Assembly (NCBI RefSeq): GCF_014202035.1
Contig: NZ_JACHFR010000002.1
Coordinates: forward strand, 620,001 to 684,000
DNA: 64,000 nt
Source: Treponema rectale
GTDB taxonomy: Bacteria; Spirochaetota; Spirochaetia; Treponematales; Treponemataceae
Reading direction: 5' to 3'
The position numbers were made by a program, and so were the translations under genes. The first letter of the stretch is position 1, and every line of letters starts with the position of its first letter. The notes under the pieces were generated by a model. That model had not been told where the DNA came from. It saw only the letters and a program-made list of their open reading frames with translations, and searched no databases. Positions 1 to 9,000 of the stretch are shown one piece after another.

Positions 1-113
1 ACTGAACAGGTATTGTCCGCTAAAAAGTATGGCTGCAGCTATTAAAAAAATTATTCTCTTCATATTTATATTATCGGTGACTTGTTTGTAATTTATTGAT
101 AGAATTCGGCATA

Positions 114-1520
114 ATGAAAAAAAACGTATTACTGTCATTAATGTTTATTATTTGTGCAGCCGGATTTTCTCAGGAATTTTTTACAGAAAAGACACCGGGG
201 TTTAAGGAATATGTCATGTACGCACATTCCTATGACTGGGGTTGCGGAGTTGATTTTGTTGTCTGTGATGCCGGTGTTACCATAAACCCTGCTGAATTAA
301 AAAAAGAAGATTTTTCTGTCAAAGTTGTTTTAACTGATGCAGAAAAAACAGATTCTGCCAGAGGACGAACACAGGGAGAAAGATCTGTTCTTGAAGTTTT
401 TCCTTGTGATGAATACGGTCAGCCTTTAACTCAGGCTTCAAGATATTTTGCATTAAAACTGAAGACAGTTTATGAAGATGAATTTTCTGATCTGTTCGTG
501 CGGAGTGTTTTTAATTCTAAAAATTCAATTTACATGCTGAGAATTGAAAATAGAAAATTAAAACTTAAAGTTACTAAACTTGCAGGTATAGTCAGTCCTG
601 CTGCTGAATTTAAAATTCAGTCTATTACGAAAAATGGCGTTACAATTAAGTACGCTTCGTGGAATCCTCCTCAGCAGGCAATTGATACACCTCTGATCAT
701 CTGGTTTCATGGAATTGCTGAAGGCGGGGACAATCCTTATTTACCTTTACTCGGCTTAAAAGCAACGGCCCTGATTTCAGAAAACATCCAGAAGTATTTT
801 CCGGAAGGGGCCTGTGTAATCATACCCCAGTGTCCTACCGGCTGGCTTGAGACTGTGGATACGGATATGTTCGGTATGAGGGTCTGGGCTCCGGTCGATA
901 TAGGCGGTTCAGTAAACAGAGGTGTTGATAAGGCACGTAAGTTTACAACCGGTCTTAACTTTATGGATGAAAGTGTCCGTAACGGAACATATGAAGTGCC
1001 GGAGGATTCTGAAACAAATACAGATCCTGATAAAAAACCTTTTGCGGCAGTTTCTTATTACACGGAAGTGTCAAAGGCAATGATAGATTCTTATATCGCA
1101 AGAAATCCATATGTAGACACAAAACGGATTTATGTAGGGGGCTGTTCTGCCGGCGGTTATATGACAATGAACATGCTGATTCAGTTTCCGGATTTTTTTG
1201 CTGCGGGATTTCCTGTGTGTGAGGCATATCCTGATTCAAAAATTACAGACGCTCAGATAAAAAAACTTTCGGAACTTCCATTGTGGTTTACTCATGCAAA
1301 AAATGATGAAACGATAAAAATAGAAACTCATGACGGGCCGACTTATGAGCGCATAAAAAAAGCAGGTGCTTCAGACCTGCATTATTCACTGTTTGAAAAT
1401 GTCATTGACAGTGACGGAGTAGAAATTGACGGTCATTCATCCTGGGCTTACGTTTTAAACAATCAGTGTGAAGAAAACGGAATTACCATTTTTGAATGGC
1501 TGTCAAAACAGAAACGCTGA
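114..1520 (+). CDS. Exported alpha/beta hydrolase (predicted peptidase/esterase)
   Basis: A 468-residue secreted hydrolase of the alpha/beta fold, probably a periplasmic or surface esterase or peptidase. The first ~20 residues (MKKNVLLSLMFIICAAGFSQ) form a signal peptide; the cysteine inside it is not in a good lipobox. The nucleophile elbow reads GGCSAGGYM, with Ser near residue 344. The likely acid is in AKNDETI and the likely His in GHSSW near the C-terminus, giving a full Ser-Asp-His triad in the right order. The ~190-residue N-terminal part before the WFHGIAEGG oxyanion-type motif is beta-rich and unassigned. An in-frame TTG exists at 96, but ATG 114 starts the signal peptide directly and is preferred; neither has a strong Shine-Dalgarno. 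The gene converges on rsmG with only 2 bp between stop codons. The substrate is unknown; a carbohydrate esterase is one possibility. Confidence 0.75.
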   Translation: MKKNVLLSLMFIICAAGFSQEFFTEKTPGFKEYVMYAHSYDWGCGVDFVVCDAGVTINPAELKKEDFSVKVVLTDAEKTDSARGRTQGERSVLEVFPCDEYGQPLTQASRYFALKLKTVYEDEFSDLFVRSVFNSKNSIYMLRIENRKLKLKVTKLAGIVSPAAEFKIQSITKNGVTIKYASWNPPQQAIDTPLIIWFHGIAEGGDNPYLPLLGLKATALISENIQKYFPEGACVIIPQCPTGWLETVDTDMFGMRVWAPVDIGGSVNRGVDKARKFTTGLNFMDESVRNGTYEVPEDSETNTDPDKKPFAAVSYYTEVSKAMIDSYIARNPYVDTKRIYVGGCSAGGYMTMNMLIQFPDFFAAGFPVCEAYPDSKITDAQIKKLSELPLWFTHAKNDETIKIETHDGPTYERIKKAGASDLHYSLFENVIDSDGVEIDGHSSWAYVLNNQCEENGITIFEWLSKQKR

Positions 1521-1522
1521 TT

Positions 1523-2161
1523 TTATTTTTGAATTACTACAAGGTTTCTTTCGTGGTCTTCAAGAAAAGGAACCGTAAGATTGATAACCTTGTAGTCAGG
1601 AACCATAACCTGAACTTCTGCCATTTCTGCATTAATTTTTTCAAGCCTTGCCTTGTAAGCCGCAAGATGTCCGCCTTTCTTTAACATTCCGAACAGCAGC
1701 TTTACTATTTTTTTATCAAAGGGATGAAAGGCCCTGAATACTTCAAGATCAAAGATTTCTTTTTCCACAGAATCTGCCTGTGAGCAGAGAACCTTTACGT
1801 TTTTAAGATTCATTTTGCGCACTGCACTTTCAAGAAACACGCAGCGTTTTTCCATTCTTTCTACAAGAGTAAAAGAGTTTTCCGGAAAAGCAACTGCAAG
1901 GGGAATTCCCGGACAGCCGCCGCCGCTTCCTATGTCTCCGATTTTAGACTCCGGCTTTATAAGTGAAGCTATATGTGGAACTGCTGCAAGTGAATCCAGT
2001 ACGTGGTTAACGGCAAGTTCATCTGCATTGTCAGCCTTCATGAGGTTGTAGGTTTTATTAAAATCCAGGACGGCATTTATGTAAGTTTCCAGCTGGTCAA
2101 ACTGAACCTGTGATAAATTCAGTCCCAGTTTTGCGCATCCCTGCATCAGTTTTTCGTTCAT
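1523..2161 (-). CDS. rsmG: 16S rRNA (guanine-527-N7)-methyltransferase RsmG
   Basis: A 212-residue cytoplasmic SAM-dependent methyltransferase. In the GidB/RsmG family it methylates N7 of G527 in 16S rRNA. The SAM-binding loop reads GDIGSGGGCPGIPLAV, which is diagnostic for the family, preceded by the usual NLMKA...NHVLDSL stretch. Length matches the family norm of 205-240 residues. The start ATG overlaps the stop of the upstream gene (ATGA at 2158-2161), so the two are translationally coupled. It is the last gene of a minus-strand operon starting with the Sir2 gene. In many bacteria rsmG sits next to mnmG or parA; here it is instead with rsmE and two uncharacterised genes. Confidence 0.95.
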   Translation of the reverse strand: MNEKLMQGCAKLGLNLSQVQFDQLETYINAVLDFNKTYNLMKADNADELAVNHVLDSLAAVPHIASLIKPESKIGDIGSGGGCPGIPLAVAFPENSFTLVERMEKRCVFLESAVRKMNLKNVKVLCSQADSVEKEIFDLEVFRAFHPFDKKIVKLLFGMLKKGGHLAAYKARLEKINAEMAEVQVMVPDYKVINLTVPFLEDHERNLVVIQK

Positions 2162-3084
2162 TCGCTTTCTCCAAGATCAGCTAAAAAATCAAGCTGCCAG
2201 TTTGAATCAACTGTGTGTATCGTAAGAAGATTGCCTGTGCGGATTGCAGACAGGTTTTTTTTCTGGCTCATCTGATAAAGGAAAGAATATTCATTCAGAT
2301 AATCCTGACTTACAGAAACCGTTACTTTATAGGTTGAGGTTCCAGAATCCTTTTCGAGATTAAAGTAAAGGTAGAAGGTTTCCGTTCTTGTTTTTCCGTC
2401 ACTGATGTAGCGCCTGTCTCCAGTTATAAGAAAAGTTCCGTCTTCCTGAAGATTTGATATGTAAATCTTGCGGCAGGTTTTAAGAATATCGTAACTGTTT
2501 ATTGAAAAACGAAGGATTTTTGGTTTTATGACAGTCTTTTTTTCTGCGGAAGTTTCTTCCTGTTCAGAACCGGTCAGGTATTCCTTTGCTGGTGTGGAAT
2601 AATTTTTTTCAGATTCTGTTTTTGAAAGTATGTCTGCATTCTGTTCCTTTATCTGTTCCAGTTTAGTAAGAATCTGTTCAAGAACAAAACTGCTGTCTGA
2701 TTCTGAAGTAATGCTGCCGTCATAGATTGAATCAAGCATTCCCAGTTCGCTCATTAATGAAAGATCACTGGCGGATACTTTAGAGAGGGCTTTTTTTAAC
2801 TGCTGTTCGCCTGACGATGTATTTGAAGAAATTTTTGCAGGTACAGTTTTCTGAGTCTTCGGAGCTTCGTATATTTTTGAAGAAACGGTATTTGGTGTAT
2901 AGAAACCTTCTCCTATTGTCGGTGCAGAAAGGGAAGGCATCTGGGAAACATCAATTTTTATTTCAGGGACTGTCGGTGTGCTGATGGAAGGACTCTGCTG
3001 TTTGTTTTCGCAGAAGGCTCCGTAAACACTGTTTGCAAGAACCGTCAGTGCGGTTACTTTTTTTATAAGCTTAAAGGCTTGCAA
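2158..3084 (-). CDS. Exported hypothetical protein with TTG start
   Basis: A 308-residue protein of unknown function. I place the start at TTG 3084: on the minus strand GGAGG lies 6 nt upstream of this codon, and the reading from it begins with a basic, hydrophobic export signal (MQAFKLIKKVTALTVLANSV). A longer reading to an ATG at 3159 would add 25 residues, lies wholly inside the upstream gene and has no such ribosome site. The start overlaps the end of the upstream gene by 14 bp. After the signal comes a Ser/Thr/Lys-rich low-complexity stretch to about residue 210, then a ~100-residue folded-looking C-terminal region (RFSINSYDILKTCRKIYI...) with alternating beta-type pattern. Probably periplasmic or membrane-tethered. 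No recognised family. Confidence 0.7.
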   Translation of the reverse strand: MQAFKLIKKVTALTVLANSVYGAFCENKQQSPSISTPTVPEIKIDVSQMPSLSAPTIGEGFYTPNTVSSKIYEAPKTQKTVPAKISSNTSSGEQQLKKALSKVSASDLSLMSELGMLDSIYDGSITSESDSSFVLEQILTKLEQIKEQNADILSKTESEKNYSTPAKEYLTGSEQEETSAEKKTVIKPKILRFSINSYDILKTCRKIYISNLQEDGTFLITGDRRYISDGKTRTETFYLYFNLEKDSGTSTYKVTVSVSQDYLNEYSFLYQMSQKKNLSAIRTGNLLTIHTVDSNWQLDFLADLGESE

Positions 3085-3880
3085 GGCTTTCCTCCACGTA
3101 TTCAAGGCGTGTTGTAAGTTCATTGATTGTTTTAGTAAGTCGGTCGCGCTCTTTTTCAAGTTTTTCTTTAGGGTCTATTTCTTTTGCCTTTTTCTTCATC
3201 ATGGCAATTACACTGTCAGGACTTTTTCCCTGCTTGATTGCTTCGTGAACTTTTTCGATGTCAGATACTTTTTTCTGGGAAGCAACAAGCTTCATGTTTT
3301 CAAAGCCAAGGTCAGCATCTGCTTCAGGCAGAAGGCCGACTTTAGTAATAGATTTTGCCGTAGTTCTAGGCAGCTGAAGTACGCGGTCAATGTAGTCTTC
3401 ATAACGGATGTTTGCTTCATCGCAGAGGGTATGAGCTTTAATAAGACTTTTACCCAGTTCCTGCATGAGGTGTCCGTTAGGAACGATGTATTTTTCCCTG
3501 ATTTCCTGAGTAAGGCTTTCAAGTTCCGGAGAAAGGGTCATGTCCAGTTTGTAATAGCCCTTTTCTTCTGCAATATCCAGAAGTCCGTGGAACTTTGCCC
3601 AGAAGTAATTAGTGTGGCTTTTTGAACAGTGAGGAGGTTCCCTTCCGCCGTTTTTAATTATGTCTTCTTCATTTATAAGGTGATGAGTGTATTCGTGTAT
3701 TGCCGTATAAATGAGCTGGGTGTCTGTTTTAAAATTTTTATTGTGAAGAAGAATTTCTCTTGTGTCCGGTTTATAAAGGCCGTTTACTCTGGTACTTTCT
3801 TTACCTGTCATCGTTACGGTAAAGTCCAGCTGTGATTCCTGAATATCCAGGAGCATTTCTTTAATTGTTGCGTTATCCAT
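3071..3880 (-). CDS. HExxHH zinc-metallopeptidase-like protein with C-terminal coiled coil
   Basis: A 269-residue protein without a signal peptide. It carries the motif IHEYTHHL (about residues 61-68), which fits a gluzincin/SprT-like HExxH zinc site. Upstream is a beta-hairpin-like segment (VNGLYKPDTREILLHNK) as in small M48/DUF-type metallopeptidase folds. The middle is helical and the last ~60 residues (KEKLEKERDRLTKTINELTTRLEYVEESLASL) form a coiled coil; I see no second transmembrane or binding domain. It starts 9 bp downstream of the rsmE stop and overlaps the next gene by 14 bp, so it is firmly within the operon. Whether it is an active protease is not shown: no clear third zinc ligand is obvious from the sequence. 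Confidence 0.7.
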   Translation of the reverse strand: MDNATIKEMLLDIQESQLDFTVTMTGKESTRVNGLYKPDTREILLHNKNFKTDTQLIYTAIHEYTHHLINEEDIIKNGGREPPHCSKSHTNYFWAKFHGLLDIAEEKGYYKLDMTLSPELESLTQEIREKYIVPNGHLMQELGKSLIKAHTLCDEANIRYEDYIDRVLQLPRTTAKSITKVGLLPEADADLGFENMKLVASQKKVSDIEKVHEAIKQGKSPDSVIAMMKKKAKEIDPKEKLEKERDRLTKTINELTTRLEYVEESLASL

Positions 3881-3889
3881 GTCTTGATG

Positions 3890-4708
3890 TTATCCCAGCA
3901 GACCCATTTTTGCAAGAATGAGGGTGGCTGCAACTGTTGAGGCAGTTTCCGTTCTTAAAACTCTGATACCCATGCCGGTGCGGACGTAGCCGTAGTTTTC
4001 CAGAAGTTCCCTTTCTGATTTTGACCAGCCTCTTTCACTTCCTATGGCTGCAACAGCCTGCTCAAAAGGTTTTATATCATAGGGGGCTTCATTCATTTTT
4101 TTTATCAGGCTTATTTCCGGACTTACGTTATCAAGGGCAAAATGTGCCGTAATGGAAGTACTATTGCTGCCTGTCTGTGAATTTTCTTCTTTTTTAATTG
4201 AATCAAGGCATTCCTGCAAAGACTGGTGGATAAAAACTTCCGGTATATGTGTTCCTGCTGCCTGAACCGTACCTTCCAGAAGCATTTTGCGGCATTCTTC
4301 AGGAGAAGACAGGTCTGCTTTAAGATAGGATTTTTCTCCAAGCTCAGTTGCCGTAAGATGAATCTGGCTTACCCCCAGCCCTGCAATATCCCTTAAAAGC
4401 CGTTTTAATTGAATCGGTCTTGGAAATCCCACAATCATTTTAAGAGGGTAGAGGGGTTTTCCGTCGCTTTCTGGCGTAAAATCAAATTCAATTGTACCTT
4501 CCAGCCAGGTTTTTCTATTGTCAGGGCTGTGTTCTTCATGGGACTGTATTTTTGTAATTACTGCAGTTCCTGCTTTACCGTTAATGATTCCGGCAGAAAA
4601 ACTGTCCCCTTCTTTTTTGTGCAGTATTTTTATTAAATGCTCTCCCCTGGAATCCCTGAGGCTTAAAGGTCTGGTAATTTCTTCATCAGTAAAAAGACAG
4701 ATATTCAT
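3890..4708 (-). CDS. rsmE: 16S rRNA (uracil-1498-N3)-methyltransferase RsmE
   Basis: A 272-residue cytoplasmic SPOUT-class methyltransferase, known in this family to methylate U1498 of 16S rRNA. The N-terminal PUA-like part has SLRDSRGEHLIKILHKKEGD. The C-terminal knot carries the family motifs AAIGSERGWSKSE and YVRTGMGIRVLRTETA, followed by a short helix. Length is slightly above the usual 240-250 because of an insert around residues 165-185 (Ser/Asn/Glu-rich). It starts 29 bp downstream of the Sir2 gene and lies in the same minus-strand operon as rsmG, which modifies the same rRNA. Confidence 0.93.
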   Translation of the reverse strand: MNICLFTDEEITRPLSLRDSRGEHLIKILHKKEGDSFSAGIINGKAGTAVITKIQSHEEHSPDNRKTWLEGTIEFDFTPESDGKPLYPLKMIVGFPRPIQLKRLLRDIAGLGVSQIHLTATELGEKSYLKADLSSPEECRKMLLEGTVQAAGTHIPEVFIHQSLQECLDSIKKEENSQTGSNSTSITAHFALDNVSPEISLIKKMNEAPYDIKPFEQAVAAIGSERGWSKSERELLENYGYVRTGMGIRVLRTETASTVAATLILAKMGLLG

Positions 4709-4737
4709 TTTTCTACTATATCATAAACATATTTTCA

Positions 4738-5481
4738 TTACGATATTTGAGACAGAACTTTTCCTATGGAATCGTGAATCGTAAGGCTGGCAATATTGTC
4801 CCCGGGCCCCGGGTCTCTGTTTATAAGGACAATATCTTTTCCGTGATAGTAATGAATGAGTCCTGCCGCCGGATATACCGTAAGGGAAGTTCCTCCTATT
4901 ATAAGCAGGTCTGCTTCTGAAAGAGCCTGTATTGCTCCGGAAACACAGTTGTCATCAAGCCCTTCGTTATAAAGGACAACATCCGGCTTTATCAAACCGC
5001 CGCATTCTGAACATAAAGGTATTCCGGTACAGTCTTTGTTGTTTCGGATATAGTCGGCGTCAAAAAAATGCCCGCATTTTGTACAGTAGTTTCTTAAAGT
5101 ACTGCCGTGAAGTTCAAATACGTTTTTGCTGCCGGCACTCTGGTGAAGTCCGTCAATGTTTTGGGTTATAACGGCAGAAAGCTTGCCTTTTTTTTCCAGT
5201 TCCGCAAGTTTTAGGTGAGCCGGGTTCGGATTTATTCCCGTTACCAGGAGCTTTTCTCTGTAAAACCTGTAAAATTCAGCTGTTTTGGCAAAGAAAAACT
5301 CGTGGCTGAGTATTGTTTCCGGCGGATAGTCCCATTTCTGATGGTAAAGTCCGTCCGTGCTTCTGAAGTCAGGGATTCCGCTTTCTGTAGAAACTCCTGC
5401 TCCTCCAAAAAAAACGATTTTATTATTGCCGTCAATGAGTTTTTGAAGCTGCTGTATTTTTTCTGTAAGGTTTTCTTCCAT
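4738..5481 (-). CDS. cobB: NAD-dependent protein deacylase, Sir2 family
   Basis: A 247-residue cytoplasmic sirtuin that removes acyl groups from lysine using NAD+. All hallmark motifs are present in order: GAGVSTESGIPDFR (NAD binding), TQNIDGLHQ, the catalytic His in ELHGS, two Cys pairs (CTKC and CSEC) for the structural zinc, GGTSLTVYPA, and INRDPGPGD near the C-terminus. The Shine-Dalgarno (AAGGAG, minus strand, 5492-5497) lies within the left edge of the neighbouring repeat, so the repeat may carry or influence its promoter. It is the first gene of the operon that includes rsmE and rsmG. The name cobB follows the general bacterial sirtuin; desuccinylase versus deacetylase preference is not determined. 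Confidence 0.92.
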   Translation of the reverse strand: MEENLTEKIQQLQKLIDGNNKIVFFGGAGVSTESGIPDFRSTDGLYHQKWDYPPETILSHEFFFAKTAEFYRFYREKLLVTGINPNPAHLKLAELEKKGKLSAVITQNIDGLHQSAGSKNVFELHGSTLRNYCTKCGHFFDADYIRNNKDCTGIPLCSECGGLIKPDVVLYNEGLDDNCVSGAIQALSEADLLIIGGTSLTVYPAAGLIHYYHGKDIVLINRDPGPGDNIASLTIHDSIGKVLSQIS

Positions 5482-5494
5482 AAAAGATATTCTC

Positions 5495-5798
5495 CTTAAG
5501 GAAGCCTCTAAAAACTTCAGTTTTTTGAGGCAACTCTGAAAATGCGACGTTTAAAAGGGGCTGTCCAAAAAGTATGAGTCATTGCCGTGCTCGACACGGC
5601 AATATCTTGTATTGAGGGGGTAGTACAAACCCTCAAAACGGGACGTATTGTAATTAAATAGATTTTCGGGTTGCGCCCGAAAATGACACTTATAAAAAGT
5701 TGTTGACAGCCCGAAAATGACATTTTTTGAACTTATTGGTCATCCCCTTTTAAACTCGGCGGCAACCTCAAATTGTAATTTTTAGAGGTTGCCTTAAG
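5495..5798. repeat. Modular interspersed repeat, copy R1, inside a larger inverted-repeat element
   Basis: A ~304 bp non-coding element between divergent genes. The outer arms are long imperfect inverted repeats: both ends read inward as CTTAAGG...CCTCTAAAAA...TGAGG...TTTAAAAGGGG. Inside them lies the core (~5550-5755), starting GGGGCTGTCC and ending GGTCATCCCC. The core holds hairpin modules: ATTGCCGTG/CACGGCAAT-type, CATTTTCGGG/CCCGAAAATG-type, and a TTGAGGG/CCCTCAA-type module at 5605-5640. It shares 60 nt exactly (5675-5734) with copy R3 in inverted orientation, and 36 nt exactly (5605-5640) with copy R2 in inverted orientation. It looks like a MITE-like non-autonomous repeat; no transposase is nearby. 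A short open frame on the minus strand here is repeat sequence, not a gene. Confidence 0.85.
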
Positions 5799-5858
5799 AT
5801 TCAGTATAAAAGTTTACAGGCAAATATGCAAAAAAATATTTCAAAAAAGTGGAGAAAT

Positions 5859-5887
5859 TTGACATTTTGTTGATAACTTTTTACACT
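5859..5887 (+). promoter_or_regulatory. Sigma-70-type promoter for the 2252-residue surface protein
   Basis: TTGACA at 5859-5864, a 17-bp spacer, and TACACT at 5882-5887. This matches the vegetative consensus well and points at the gene starting at 6047, giving a leader of roughly 150 nt. Confidence 0.7.
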
Positions 5888-6046
5888 AGAATGATGAGTC
5901 AAAAAATCAGGATCCGGCAGCATTGTTAAGCCGGCCGTGTCTAAAAAAATGCACATATAAAAGAATTTAAGAAGAATTAAATACGGAAATTCACTATATG
6001 TGCCGATAATCTACGAAATAGTCCGAGGTCTTTAACGGAGAGTTAT
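5888..6046 (+). promoter_or_regulatory. Structured 5' leader of the giant surface protein mRNA
   Basis: About 150 nt between the promoter and the start codon. It can form CCGGC/GCCGG (5914-5918 with 930-934) and a longer-range stem GCACATATA/TATATGTGC (5951-5959 with 5995-6003). The ribosome site ACGGAGAG lies just before ATG 6047. It does not match a riboswitch class that I recognise. Confidence 0.4.
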
Positions 6047-9000
6047 ATGTATAGGAAAGCATTGATTACATTATTTTGTACCAGTCTCATAGGAACACAG
6101 ATTTTTGCAGCAAAATCTGAAAAAATCGACGAGCAGAATATCCCGTCGTCAAGAGAGGCAGGTGAAGCCCATAAAGAAGAAGACGGTAATACTCTGTACA
6201 GCTGGGAAAAGACGTTCCCTCTGGAACAGAAAAAAGAGGGTAAATACAACATTGTAGTTACTGCAGAAGATCAGGCCGGTAATACCACAGTTGCCGGACC
6301 GTATAATATTTATATTGATTCAGAATCCGATAAACCTGTAGTAGGAATTACAAATCCGTCTGAAGGCATGCGCGTTCCAGGAAACCTCAATATTGTAGGT
6401 ACCTGTACGGATGATGATGGCGTAGATGTCGTTTATATAATTCTCGATGACGGACCTTTGAAGGGAATTCCTCAGCCTGCAAAAGGAAGTGAATTCTGGT
6501 CTTATGAACTTAATACGACTGAATGGCTTGAAGGACCTCATACTATAGAAGTTTACGGTATAGATAAGGCAGCTCCAATTGATAAGGCCTGGGAACAGGA
6601 TAAGAAAATCCTTATGGGGCCTCCGTATAATTTTTCAGAAGATAAGATAAAGGCTATAGAAGAATCGAGAGAAAAGGCAAAAGAACGTCTTTCTGCACAG
6701 GATCTTCAGACTCTTAATGAATATTACGAAAAAAATGGCAGGGTAAAGAATTCCCTTATTTCTGACCGTGGTGATTCTGTAAAGGTAACCTGGCAGCTGG
6801 ACCGACGCACTCCTGAAATTCATGTTATGAATCCTGCAGAAATGGGTGCAATGAAGAGCGGTCGTTTTAAAATTGAAGGTTATGTAACTGACGGAAACGG
6901 AATTGAAGCTCTGGAATACAGCTGTAATGAATCAAAAAACTTTGCAGATTTGCAGGGGGCTTCTCTTAAAGAAGTAAAGATAGAAAAGTCCCGCTATTTC
7001 CAGGGCGAAGAAAATGCAGAAGCTCTTGCTGCCTTAAAAGCACAGGGAATTTCTGTTGTATATGAATTTTCTATTACGGTAGACAGCCGTCAGCTTGAAG
7101 AAGGTGCCCGCAAGTGTCTTTTGAAAGCCCGTGACGGTGCAGGTTCAGTAGGACGCCTTACATACCTGTTCCTTGTAAAGAATAATCCTCCTAAGATTGA
7201 AATTCTTACTCCAAAAGAAAAAGAAAGTGTAAACGGTGTCTTTACAATTGCCGGATATGCTTTGGGAAGTTACAAGAAAGAAAAGGTAAAGGAAGAAAAC
7301 GAAACTAAAGAAATAGAAAAACGTGAAGTAAACGGAATCAAAAAACTTGAATGGAAATTCGGCGAAGCTCACGGCGGTTTCTATGCAAAGGATGACTTTA
7401 AAGAAGAATATAAAGATGTAGATGATAATCACCGTCTTATTCCAGGTAATCCGTACTGGACTGTAGAAGTTGATACAAGAGGAATCAATAAGAAATCTGA
7501 AGTGTTCCAGATTACTGCTACAGATATTATGGGTAATACCGTTACGGAAAAACGTACTATCATGCTTAATCAGGAAGCAGATAAACCGGTGGTAGAGATT
7601 AAGTATCCTGTAGAAAATGAAGGCGTTGACGGAGAAGACGGACTTCTGTTTATCCGCGGTATCGCTACTGATGATGACGGCATTGTAAAGGTTGTATATA
7701 AACTTGATGATAAAGAAGAGCAGACTGTTGAATGTACTGGTGTTTTCTATGCAAAGATTGCCGGTGCATTAAGTGACGGTTCTCACAGTCTTACAGCCTA
7801 TGCAGTTGATAAATATGGAATAAAAGGAAATAAAACTACTGTTTCATTCCAGTCTAAGGGTGTTGCACCTACATATTCCGGGGCAAAATATGTTTCCGGT
7901 AAATCTTCTGAAGATTTTACGGACGGCATGAAGATTAATCCTGAAGACGGCGGTTCTTACGAAATAAAGGTAAATTCTACCTGCGGCCTTAAGGTTGTCA
8001 GCTGGGAAATTAACTGGGGATCAAACGGAAGTATAAAGAATGATCTGACTGTTGCAGAAAATGCAAAATCAGTAAATGTAAGCGTTCCGTTAAGCGGTGA
8101 TGAGCTTCCATGGGGATTTGCAAAACTTACTGTAAAGGCAGTTGACGTTTATGACCGCGAGAGCATTCATTATGCAGTCCTTAACATAACAGACCTTACT
8201 CAGATGAATGTAGAAAAACCGGGCGTATACTTTACGGATTCTGTTGTTGCAGAGAACGGTGCCGTAAAAATTAATCCGGATTATCCTCTTACAGGATATT
8301 TTGCCGGCGGAAAGATTGCTTCAGTAACTACAGTTCCTCAGGTCAGGGGTGTAACGGCTTCTTATGACGGAAATGTCATTACTGTAAATGCAGCAGCCGG
8401 TGCTTCAAGTGCAAAATTCAAGGTTCGCGTTTCTACTGATATATGGACTAACTATGATTCAAGGGAGATGTATTTCTATTCTGATGAAAAGGCTCCTGTA
8501 ATATCAGTTGATTCATCTAAATTTGACACGGCTGCAGGACGTCCGTTTGAATTCCTTACACAGAGTGACAGGCTTTCAATAAGCGGAACTGTTACTTCCG
8601 ATTCAACTGTAACTATGTCTTACAGAATATTCTCCGTAAAAACTGATATTGATGATACCGGATATATTTCTGTAATTCATAATCCTGAAACTTCGGAACT
8701 TAAAAAGGTTGACCTTACCAGAAGCGGTAAATTCTCAATAACAAATCTTACGACGGATGATGTATTTTCTTCAGACGGATACTATATCGTAGAACTTGTT
8801 GCAGAATCTGCATCGGGTAAAAAAGCTGCAGAAGCTGTATTTGTAAGAAAGATTCCATATCCTCCTTCTGACGGAGTTATGGCTGCTGATAAAAAAGGTT
8901 CAGGTAAGAAAGATCCGAAGATTTTCTGGTTCAGCGGTGTAAATTATTATGCACTTTGTGTTTATCAGGGAGAAGTTGACCAGCAGTTCAGGGTTGTTAA

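Noticed and set aside
5517-5723. Open reading frame on the minus strand
   Set aside because: It lies wholly within repeat copy R1; parts of its translation recur in R3, and it has no ribosome site.
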